The notes under the pieces: generated by a model
The model's input: the letters and a program-made list of their open reading frames with translations, nothing else
Told to the model about the DNA's origin: nothing
Databases searched by the model: none
Translations under genes and position numbers: made by a program
Assembly: GCA_030148625.1 (NCBI GenBank)
Contig: JASBTC010000186.1
Coordinates: 1 to 6,487 of the forward strand
Length of the DNA stretch: 6,487 nt
Direction of reading: 5' to 3'
DNA from: Sphingobium sp.
Lineage (GTDB): Bacteria > Pseudomonadota > Alphaproteobacteria > Sphingomonadales > Sphingomonadaceae
Part shown: piece by piece, positions 1 through 5,898 of the stretch
How the letters are laid out: each line of letters begins with the position of its first letter
Position numbering within the stretch: position 1 is the first letter of the stretch

Positions 1-857
1 AGGTGATGCAGATGGAGGCCGCGGTGCGCGAACGCGCGATTGCGTTGATCGAGGCGGTGAAGGCCAAGGGCAGCGACTGCGACGTCATGACGGACTTCGC
101 CTTTCCCTTCGCGGTCAATATCTTCCTGCGCTTCATCGGGCTGCCCGACAGCCGGCTCGACGAATTCGTCGAATGGGCCAATGACCAATTGCATGGCGAC
201 GACGTCAAGCGGCCGGCGGCGGCGCGCAAGATCGTCGCCTTTATCGATGAGCTGGCGGAACTGCGCCGGCGCGAGCCCGCCGACGATTTCATGACCTTCG
301 TCGTCCAGGCCGAGGTGGAAGGCCGCAAGCTTACCGACCGTGAGGTGCGCGGCATCGGCGTGCTGATCCTGATCGCCGGACTGGACACGGTGGCGGCCGC
401 GATCGGTTTCGATCTCAACTATCTCGCGACGCATCCCGAGGATCAGCGCGCGTTGCGCGACGATCCGTCGCGGATCGTGCTGGCGGTGGAGGAATTGCTG
501 CGTGCCTATCCCACCGTCCAGCTCGTCCGCGTCGCGACGCGCGACATGGATCTCCATGGCGCGCCTATCCGCACGGGCGATTATATCTCGTGCCCGACGA
601 TGCTCGCCAATCGCGATCCGCGAGAGTTTCCCGATCCCGATACGATCGACCTGGAGCGCGAGGATAATCGCCATGTCGCCTTCGCTTACGGGCCGCATCG
701 TTGCCTTGGATCGCATCTCGCCCGGCGCGAGATCGTGATCGGGCTGGAGGAATGGCTGGCGCGCATTCCCGATTTCCGGATCAAGCCCGGCACGGCGCCG
801 CTCACATTCGGCGGCCATGTTTTCGGCATCGAGGAACTGGAGCTCGACTGGTCATGA
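1..857 (+). CDS. Cytochrome P450, C-terminal part (5' end outside window)
   Basis: This is a soluble bacterial class-I-type P450, a heme monooxygenase that hydroxylates a small molecule using electrons from a ferredoxin. The reading frame starts at base 3 and is open to the left edge. About 284 residues are visible against roughly 400 for the family, so the N-terminal ~120 residues, up to about helices C/D, are missing. Counting from the codon at base 3, the I-helix oxygen-activation motif AGLDT lies at residues 125-129 and the K-helix ExxR at E164-R167. A DPREFPDPD stretch follows at about 205-213. The heme loop FAYGPHRCLG spans 227-236, with C234 as the thiolate ligand. The end (ELELDW) is typical of bacterial P450s. 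All key residues are present, so the enzyme should be active. Its stop overlaps the start of a ferredoxin gene, indicating a co-translated redox pair. The visible part does not identify the CYP family or the substrate. Confidence 0.95.
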   Translation, partial: VMQMEAAVRERAIALIEAVKAKGSDCDVMTDFAFPFAVNIFLRFIGLPDSRLDEFVEWANDQLHGDDVKRPAAARKIVAFIDELAELRRREPADDFMTFVVQAEVEGRKLTDREVRGIGVLILIAGLDTVAAAIGFDLNYLATHPEDQRALRDDPSRIVLAVEELLRAYPTVQLVRVATRDMDLHGAPIRTGDYISCPTMLANRDPREFPDPDTIDLEREDNRHVAFAYGPHRCLGSHLARREIVIGLEEWLARIPDFRIKPGTAPLTFGGHVFGIEELELDWS

Positions 858-1057
858 GAAGCGCGCGATTGATCCGGGTCGTTCCCGGCAAATGCCAGGG
901 GCATGCGCGCTGCGCGGCGATGGCGCCCGACATTTTCATCCTCGACGATGACGGCTATATCCTGCCGGGCGATATCGTGGTGGGAGAGGGCGACGCCGAA
1001 CGCGCGTGGCGTGGGGCCAAATCGTGTCCAGAGCGGGCGCTGGAGATCGTCGAGTAG
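854..1057 (+). CDS. [3Fe-4S]-type ferredoxin with CxxHxxC motif, P450 partner
   Basis: This 67-residue ferredoxin is the likely electron donor to the P450 just upstream. Its ATG overlaps the P450 TGA (ATGA at 854-857), a classic translational-coupling arrangement; a weak GGAG lies at 839-842. The sequence shows C14-Q-G-H17-A-R-C20 near the N-terminus and C58-P59 near the C-terminus, with an acidic middle (DDDG at 31-34). This is the layout of single-cluster ferredoxins of the P450-associated family (CxxXxxC...CP), in which the residue at the second position varies. Here it is His instead of Cys or Asp. Three cysteines fit a [3Fe-4S] cluster. The length is normal for the family (about 62-70 residues). 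A reductase gene is not visible here. The product should be cytoplasmic. The family call is firm; pairing with this particular P450 is inferred from the overlap. Confidence 0.92.
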   Translation: MRSARLIRVVPGKCQGHARCAAMAPDIFILDDDGYILPGDIVVGEGDAERAWRGAKSCPERALEIVE

Positions 1058-1095
1058 GGTATCACGCAAGTTCGAGAGAGCCGCAAAATCGTGAT

Positions 1096-1181
1096 GTCAT
1101 CCCCGCGCAAGCGGGGATCCCGCTTCTTCTTTTTGCTGCCGCTTCACGGAAAAGCGGGATTCCCGCTTGCGCGGGACTGAC
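1096..1181. repeat. REP-like palindromic element between convergent genes
   Basis: Two 30-base arms (1096-1125 and 1152-1181) are inverted copies of each other, matching at 27 of 30 positions and separated by a 26-base centre. Each arm also carries its own short hairpin: CCCCGC-GCAA-GCGGGG at 1101-1116 and TCCCGC-TTGC-GCGGGA at 1161-1176. This resembles the dispersed extragenic repeats, often mistranslated as 'IPAQAGIP' peptides, that occur in many copies in proteobacterial genomes and are normally mobilised in trans by RAYT-type transposases. It fills most of the 159-base gap between the ferredoxin and esterase stop codons. It may therefore also act as a bidirectional transcription barrier, although neither hairpin is followed directly by a clean T-run. 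Copy number elsewhere cannot be judged from this window. Confidence 0.85.
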
Positions 1182-1216
1182 AGAACAGGAGGTGGCTAGC
1201 TTTCTTTGCCTGTGTC

Positions 1217-2728
1217 TCAGTCGCGATCGATCCCCAGCGTCTCGCCCGTTTCCGCTTCCCATTTCGCATACCAGGGTGCGAGCTGACGCGCTCGAAACCC
1301 CGGCGCCATCGCCGTTTCCGACCCGATCAGCAGCGGGCTCACCGCACCGGCGGCCGACCGGTCCCACACGGGCAGCCCCGGGCCATTCGGATCGCCGCTG
1401 CGCACATAGTTGAGCAGATAGCCACGCATCATCCTGCCCACCGCTGCATCGCGCGGCGCCGGATCCTGCAGTGTGCCGAACCAGTAGCCCCGATCCTCGC
1501 AATGCGCGGCGCCCGGCACGGCGCCACGCCGCGCCTCGTTCACATAGTCGAAATGATAGGACCAGGCCGGCACACCGGTCCGCGCCGCCATCGCGGTCAT
1601 GCCCATCACGGCGGCGGTGAAGATGAAATCGGTCTGGACCTGCCGGAGCAGTTCCTTCGTATCGAGTGGGCCATAGGCCGGCGCGATCGCGGCCATGTCG
1701 ATGCCGAAGCGCTGCGCCAGCACTGCTGCGTCGAAACCCATCAGGCCGAACACGCTGGCTTCGTTGCCGGTCGATCCGCTGATCAGCGGCACCCGGGCGA
1801 TGTCTCCGAGTGCGAAAGCGATCGACAAGGGGCGCGGCAGCCATGTGCCGTCGACGACAGCGCCGAAATCGGGGGCGCCGCCATCGCCGGCCAGGATCTG
1901 CGATATGCTCAGCGCACGCAACGCCGGCAGCGAGGCCAGGTCCTTGCCGGCAACGCCGACCCGGCCGGCAAAGGCCAGACCCTGCGCCTCGCCCTGTGTG
2001 AGTGTCCGGTTCGCGTTGAACAACCCGCCCGCCGAATGAGCGCTGGCACGCGCGAACAGGCCGCGCGCTTCGGGCGACGCCATCAATGCGTTGATGCTCG
2101 ATCCGCCGGCCGAACAGCCGATGATGGTGACATTCTGTGGATCGCCGCCGAAGCGTGCCACATTCGCGCGTACCCATTTGAGTGCGGCGATCTGGTCCAT
2201 CAGCCAGTAATTGGCCGTCGCCCCGGGCGCTTCCGCGGTGAGCGCCGGATGCGCGAAGAAGCCCAGCCGCCCGAGCCGGTAATTGGGAGAGACCAGCACC
2301 ACGCCGTCCTTCACGATCCCGGGGATTCCGCGACCGAACGGCTCGCGGCCCGAACCGACGAAATAGGCGCCGCCATGGATGGCGACGAGAACGGGCAGCT
2401 TCTTCGCGGCCGGATCGGGCGTCGCGACATTGAGCGTCAGGCAGTCTTCGCTTTGCCGATTGGCCGCACCGTTCCTGGCGGGTTGCGGGCAGTCCGGTCC
2501 GAAGTCCGTGGCGTCGCGCACGCCGCGCCATGCAAGGACGGGGACGGGCGCTTTCCAGCGCCGTTCCTTTATGGGCGGTGCCGCATAGGGGATGCCCGAA
2601 AACAAGGCGGCCCCGTCACGCGCTGTACCGCGGACGAGGCCGAGAGTGGTGCGGGCGACCGGCTCGGCCGGCGCCGCACTCACGAGGAGAAAATTGGCTG
2701 CGGCGAGTGCTGCAAGCCGCACGGTCAC
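1217..2728 (-). CDS. Type-B carboxylesterase, exported
   Basis: This serine hydrolase belongs to the carboxylesterase type-B/para-nitrobenzyl esterase family (alpha/beta hydrolase fold) and cleaves carboxylic esters. With the GTG at 2728 it has 503 residues, normal for the family. Seen in order: a probable signal peptide (VRLAALAAANFLLVSAAPA, cleavage near residue 21), the signature EDCLTLNV at 94-101, the oxyanion segment HGGAYF at 118-123, and the nucleophile elbow GCSAGG with S206. The acid E323 (GSTGNEAS) and the His at 409 (GAAHCED) complete the triad. C80 and C96 could form the usual disulfide. The start is inferred: GTG lies one base after the receptor's TGA (2730-2732), or a second GTG at 2722 could serve. 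An ATG at 2779 would add 17 unsuitable residues ahead of the hydrophobic core. There is no good Shine-Dalgarno, so translation probably relies on coupling to the receptor. The product likely acts in the periplasm or at the surface. The substrate is unknown. Confidence 0.93.
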   Translation of the reverse strand: MTVRLAALAAANFLLVSAAPAEPVARTTLGLVRGTARDGAALFSGIPYAAPPIKERRWKAPVPVLAWRGVRDATDFGPDCPQPARNGAANRQSEDCLTLNVATPDPAAKKLPVLVAIHGGAYFVGSGREPFGRGIPGIVKDGVVLVSPNYRLGRLGFFAHPALTAEAPGATANYWLMDQIAALKWVRANVARFGGDPQNVTIIGCSAGGSSINALMASPEARGLFARASAHSAGGLFNANRTLTQGEAQGLAFAGRVGVAGKDLASLPALRALSISQILAGDGGAPDFGAVVDGTWLPRPLSIAFALGDIARVPLISGSTGNEASVFGLMGFDAAVLAQRFGIDMAAIAPAYGPLDTKELLRQVQTDFIFTAAVMGMTAMAARTGVPAWSYHFDYVNEARRGAVPGAAHCEDRGYWFGTLQDPAPRDAAVGRMMRGYLLNYVRSGDPNGPGLPVWDRSAAGAVSPLLIGSETAMAPGFRARQLAPWYAKWEAETGETLGIDRD

Positions 2729-2729
2729 G

Positions 2730-5699
2730 TCAGAACTTGAAACGGACGCCCGCGGTATAGGCGCGGCCGATGAAATCATAGACTGCGATGTTGGTTGCGA
2801 TGTTCACGCCCGGCACCGTGCCCGGAATAAGCGGTGGCTGCTTGTCGAACACATTGTTGACCGTGCCGAACATCTCCATGTTCCCGCCCATGCCGGGGAT
2901 GGTGAAGCGCAGCGACAGGTCGGTGTAGAATACCGGCGAAACATGCGGATCGGTGAAGGCGATACGCGCCGCGCTGCCCGGAATGTCGAGCCGCATCTTG
3001 CCGATATATTGCTCGGTTACCGTCACGCCGAACGGTCCGTTGGTGTAGTCGACCGACAGATTGCCGCGCCAGCGCGGATAACCCGCCGGATTGCTTGTCA
3101 CCACGCTGACACCCGCATAATGGGCGATCGGCGCACCGGCATATTGCTGGCTGTCGAAGCGGTCGAGATAATTGGCATAGAGCCGGACCGAGAGCCGGCC
3201 ATTGCCGAGATCGGTGCGATAGCTGGCGTCGATGTCGAAGCCCGCGGTCTTCAGGAACGCGATATTGGCGGGCACGATCCGCACCAGCGACGGGAAGGTC
3301 GTGGGCGTCGCGCGATCGATGAGTGCGCATTCCGCGGCGCCCGATCCGCCGGCATTGAGGCAGTTGGTTAGGATCTGCTGCGCGGTGAGCGAGTCGATCA
3401 GATTCTGCACATCGATCTTGTAATAATCGACCGACAGCGAGAAGCCCGGCAGGAAGCGCGGCGAGAGCACCGCGCCCAGTGTCAGCGTCTTGGCGGTCTC
3501 CGGCTTCAGGTTCGGGTTGCCGCCCGTCACGCTGTTGACGTTGACATTCTGGCCGCTGCCATAGGTGCCGGTGGCGTTGCGCACGTCGTTGACGATGCCT
3601 ATGCCGCTCTGCAGGCCGGCGAACAGCTCGAACAGATTGGGCGCCCGGATGTCGCGCGAATAGGTGCCGCGCAGCAGCAGATCGTCGATCGGTTTCCAGG
3701 TTGCGCCGACCTTCCAGGTCTTGACTGTGCCCGAGGTCGAATAGTCGGTGATGCGGGCGGCGCCGTTGATGCTGAGTTCGCGGAAGAAGGGCGTGTCCTT
3801 CAGGATCGGCACCGCCAGCTCGACATAGGCCTCCTTGACGTTGAGGCTGCCATTGGCCGAGCCGACATTGGTCAGCCAGTAATAAAGCGCGCCGCCGGGC
3901 ACGCCGCGCAGGCCCGCGAAATAGTTGGATCGGATCGCGGCGGTTTCGGCCGGGGTCGCGCCGGCGAGCGTCGCCGGATCGGCATTGCTGGCAAGGTGCA
4001 ACGACTGTTTGCGATATTCGGCGCCGATCGCGAAATCGACGGGGCCGGCGGGCAGCTCGAACAGGCTGCCGCTGAGATTGGCGGTGACCGAATCCTGCTT
4101 GATCGTCGCGCGATAGCTGGATGTGCCCGTCGCATAGGCATAGCCCGCAGGCGTCGAGGTGGACGGGTCGCCGTGCAGCACGTCGAGCGGCTGGCAGCCG
4201 GTATATTGCGACGCGACGGCCGGATCGAGCAGGACGCGGCAGGTCAGCTGGCCGTTTGTCGGATTCCGCACCACATCGGTCGCGGCATAGAGGCGCTTGT
4301 AGTTGTAGAGGCCCGAATTATCCATCGCGTGCTTGGACTGGCCATGAGTGTAGTTGACCGACCAGTTGAGGTTGCTCAGCTTGCCGTTGAGGCCGGCGGT
4401 CGCCAGCCAGTAATCGGTCTGCTCGCGCGAGATCGGCTGGGGCTGGCCCGCATCATATTGCCCCACGGTGATGAAGTCGGCCGCGGTCGGCAGCGAGGCA
4501 TCGAGTGCGGCGGACAGATAGGGATTGCCCTTGTAGATGTTGACGCCCCCCGAGGGCGGAACCAGCGCATTGGTCTGGGTCGTGTATTTCAGGCTGGCGC
4601 GCGACCATCCGCCCTGGACATAGGCGGTGATGTCGGGCGTCAGATCATAGGCCAGGCGGCCAAAGGTCTGGATATTCTCGGCGGGTGTGATCGCATGGGT
4701 ATGGCTCTGGATCTTGTAGCCGTCGCCGCCCGACTGGAAGCCCGTCGTGCCGACCGGGGATCCCGTGTTGAACGGGCGCGTGCTGCCGTCGGTGTTGATG
4801 ACGCGGCCGATAAAGGGATTGCCGGTCACGCTCGACGCGGTGATGCGGCCATTGGCCGCCAGCGCGGAGATGCGGATGTCCGATCCGATCGTATAGGGGT
4901 TCGCCGCCGTTCCGGGCGCGCCCAGCGCGGTCGAGGTCGAGCCGACGAAATTATAGCCCTGCCGGCCGTAAACCCGCTCTTCCTTGTACATGCCACCGGT
5001 GTTGAAATATTCGGCGTTGAGCAGGATATGGCCCTTGCCCTCCGCGAATTCGAAGCCGGCGGCCGCGCCGATGCGCTGGCTCTCATTGTCGCCGCGCTCC
5101 GACACGCCGGCCTGGACGACGCCCTTGATGCCCGTGAAATTCTTGTCGAGCACGAAATTGACGACACCGGCGACCGCGTCGGAGCCCCATTGCGCGGATG
5201 CGCCGCCCGTGACCACGTCGACGCGCTGCATCAACAGCTGCGGCAGGACGTCGGTGTTGATCGTGCCGGGATAGGCCGTTGGCGGCACGCGGATGCCGTC
5301 GAACAGGATCAGCGTGCGGAGCGGGCCCTTGGGATTGTTGCTCGGCGTGCCCAGGCCGCGCAGGTTCAGCACATTGCCGTGGATCGGGATCGCCGAGAAA
5401 TTATGCGCCGTTCGCGACGGACTCAGCGAGTTCTGGAACTGGGGCAGCTTGTTGAGCGCATCGGGGATGCTGGTCGGCGTCGTCTTCGACAGATCTTCGG
5501 TCGTGGCGACCGTCACCGGGGTCGGTGAGGTGTAGCCGTCGCGAACGATGCGCGTGCCGGTGACGACGATGTCGGTCGGTGCCGTCTCGTCGGCAGCCTG
5601 TTCGGCGGGCGCCGTATCCTGTGCAGCGAGGGCCTTCGCAGGCACCCCTGCGAGCAGTGCGATCGCGGTACCGGCAAGCAATGTCCTGACGTGCTTCAT
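2730..5699 (-). CDS. TonB-dependent outer-membrane receptor
   Basis: This 989-residue outer-membrane transporter is energised by TonB-ExbBD. It has a signal peptide (MKHVRTLLAG... with ALA-A cleavage near residue 25), a TonB box at 43-51 (DIVVTGTRI), and a plug domain at about 58-185. The plug contains LNLRGLG (111-117), LILFDGIRVPP (130-140) and the conserved end segment VTGGASAQWGSDAVAGVVNF (163-182). The remainder is a long beta-barrel rich in alternating aromatic strands, ending in ...GVRFKF with the C-terminal Phe expected for BAM-mediated assembly. Two closely spaced cysteine pairs (C487/C502 and C780/C791) look like loop disulfides and match what is common in large sphingomonad receptors. 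A strong SD (GGGGAGG, 5705-5711) sits 5 bases from the ATG. There is no N-terminal signalling extension, so it is not a FecA-type transducer. The neighbouring esterase, quinoprotein and P450 suggest import of an organic substrate rather than a siderophore; this is inference. Confidence 0.95.
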   Translation of the reverse strand: MKHVRTLLAGTAIALLAGVPAKALAAQDTAPAEQAADETAPTDIVVTGTRIVRDGYTSPTPVTVATTEDLSKTTPTSIPDALNKLPQFQNSLSPSRTAHNFSAIPIHGNVLNLRGLGTPSNNPKGPLRTLILFDGIRVPPTAYPGTINTDVLPQLLMQRVDVVTGGASAQWGSDAVAGVVNFVLDKNFTGIKGVVQAGVSERGDNESQRIGAAAGFEFAEGKGHILLNAEYFNTGGMYKEERVYGRQGYNFVGSTSTALGAPGTAANPYTIGSDIRISALAANGRITASSVTGNPFIGRVINTDGSTRPFNTGSPVGTTGFQSGGDGYKIQSHTHAITPAENIQTFGRLAYDLTPDITAYVQGGWSRASLKYTTQTNALVPPSGGVNIYKGNPYLSAALDASLPTAADFITVGQYDAGQPQPISREQTDYWLATAGLNGKLSNLNWSVNYTHGQSKHAMDNSGLYNYKRLYAATDVVRNPTNGQLTCRVLLDPAVASQYTGCQPLDVLHGDPSTSTPAGYAYATGTSSYRATIKQDSVTANLSGSLFELPAGPVDFAIGAEYRKQSLHLASNADPATLAGATPAETAAIRSNYFAGLRGVPGGALYYWLTNVGSANGSLNVKEAYVELAVPILKDTPFFRELSINGAARITDYSTSGTVKTWKVGATWKPIDDLLLRGTYSRDIRAPNLFELFAGLQSGIGIVNDVRNATGTYGSGQNVNVNSVTGGNPNLKPETAKTLTLGAVLSPRFLPGFSLSVDYYKIDVQNLIDSLTAQQILTNCLNAGGSGAAECALIDRATPTTFPSLVRIVPANIAFLKTAGFDIDASYRTDLGNGRLSVRLYANYLDRFDSQQYAGAPIAHYAGVSVVTSNPAGYPRWRGNLSVDYTNGPFGVTVTEQYIGKMRLDIPGSAARIAFTDPHVSPVFYTDLSLRFTIPGMGGNMEMFGTVNNVFDKQPPLIPGTVPGVNIATNIAVYDFIGRAYTAGVRFKF

Positions 5700-5704
5700 G
5701 GCAA

Positions 5705-5711
5705 CCTCCCC
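5705..5711 (-). promoter_or_regulatory. Shine-Dalgarno of the receptor gene
   Basis: On the minus strand this reads GGGGAGG and ends 5 bases before the ATG at 5699. It is a near-ideal ribosome binding site, fixes the start of the receptor and contrasts with the absence of one before the downstream esterase. Confidence 0.85.
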
Positions 5712-5717
5712 AATTTC

Positions 5718-5745
5718 CTAATTTTGCTCTTGAGTGCAATTTTAG
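5718..5745. promoter_or_regulatory. Imperfect 28-bp dyad, candidate operator
   Basis: The sequence is symmetrical at 20 of 28 positions: CTAA..TTGC on the left and GCAA..TTAG on the right, with the core TTGCnCTnnAGnGCAA at 5724-5739. It overlaps the predicted -10 box (5739-5744) and the expected transcription start of the receptor-esterase operon. That is the position where a dimeric repressor would block RNA polymerase. No regulator gene is visible in the window, so the binding protein is unknown. The symmetry is seen directly; the role is inference. Confidence 0.45.
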
Positions 5746-5768
5746 TGGAAGAAAGCACACCCTGTCAA
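5739..5768 (-). promoter_or_regulatory. Sigma70-like promoter of the receptor-esterase operon
   Basis: On the minus strand a perfect -35 hexamer TTGACA (5763-5768) is followed after 18 bases by TAAAAT (5739-5744), five of six matches to the -10 consensus. The predicted start, near 5732, gives a leader of about 33 bases that carries the Shine-Dalgarno. This is unusually close to consensus for a high-GC alphaproteobacterium, which fits a promoter kept in check by a repressor. Confidence 0.65.
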
Positions 5769-5793
5769 TCCGCTCTTTGCGACTGGATTTTCA

Positions 5794-5832
5794 GGCGATA
5801 ATCTGTTCTCTCCTGTCTTTCGTGATATCGCC
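5794..5832. repeat. Spaced inverted repeat GGCGATA-N25-TATCGCC
   Basis: Two exact 7-base inverted copies, GGCGATA (5794-5800) and TATCGCC (5826-5832), are separated by 25 bases in the centre of the divergent intergenic region. They could be paired half-sites for a regulator serving both directions. A chance occurrence is possible, so the functional claim is weak. Confidence 0.25.
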
Positions 5833-5898
5833 CACTCCGGGTAGATTCTGCACGAATGATTAGAATTAAGCAGGCATGACAACATCTTGGAGTTGAGG

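Larger units (their letters stand above)
5700..5898. other. Divergent intergenic region
   Basis: This non-coding gap separates the receptor (leftward) and the quinoprotein (rightward) and is clearly more AT-rich than the flanking genes. It holds the receptor promoter, SD and dyad in its left third and the spaced inverted repeat in the middle. For the rightward gene I see only a -10-like TAGAAT at 5861-5866 with no acceptable -35 at 16-18 bases, so that promoter is unresolved or activator-dependent. Confidence 0.7.

Noticed and set aside
1101..1135. Hairpin plus T-rich tract as a classical intrinsic terminator for the ferredoxin
   Set aside because: The stem is good, but the T-rich stretch begins several bases after it and is interrupted by C. 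I left it as a possible role of the repeat rather than a called terminator.
1006..1413. Plus-strand open frame after the ferredoxin
   Set aside because: It starts inside the ferredoxin in another frame and reads through the repeat ('VIPAQAGIP'). This is repeat-derived, not a gene.
1062..2531. Minus-strand open frame of 489 codons in the same region as the esterase
   Set aside because: It is a shifted frame of the esterase, very Arg-rich. Its end runs through the palindromic repeat, giving the well-known spurious 'PAQAGIP...IPACAGMT' peptide.
1502..2740. Plus-strand open frame of 412 codons opposite the esterase
   Set aside because: It is antisense to the esterase with its full triad and signatures. 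The composition is biased and no domain is visible.
3996..5528. Long plus-strand open frame (510 codons) opposite the receptor
   Set aside because: It lies wholly antisense to a receptor with clear plug and barrel motifs. Its translation is Arg/Gly/Asp-rich with no recognisable domain, a usual effect of high-GC third positions.
5777..5802. TTGCGA...GATAAT as a rightward promoter for the quinoprotein
   Set aside because: The hexamers match 4/6 and 5/6 but are only 14 bases apart, too short for a sigma70 promoter.
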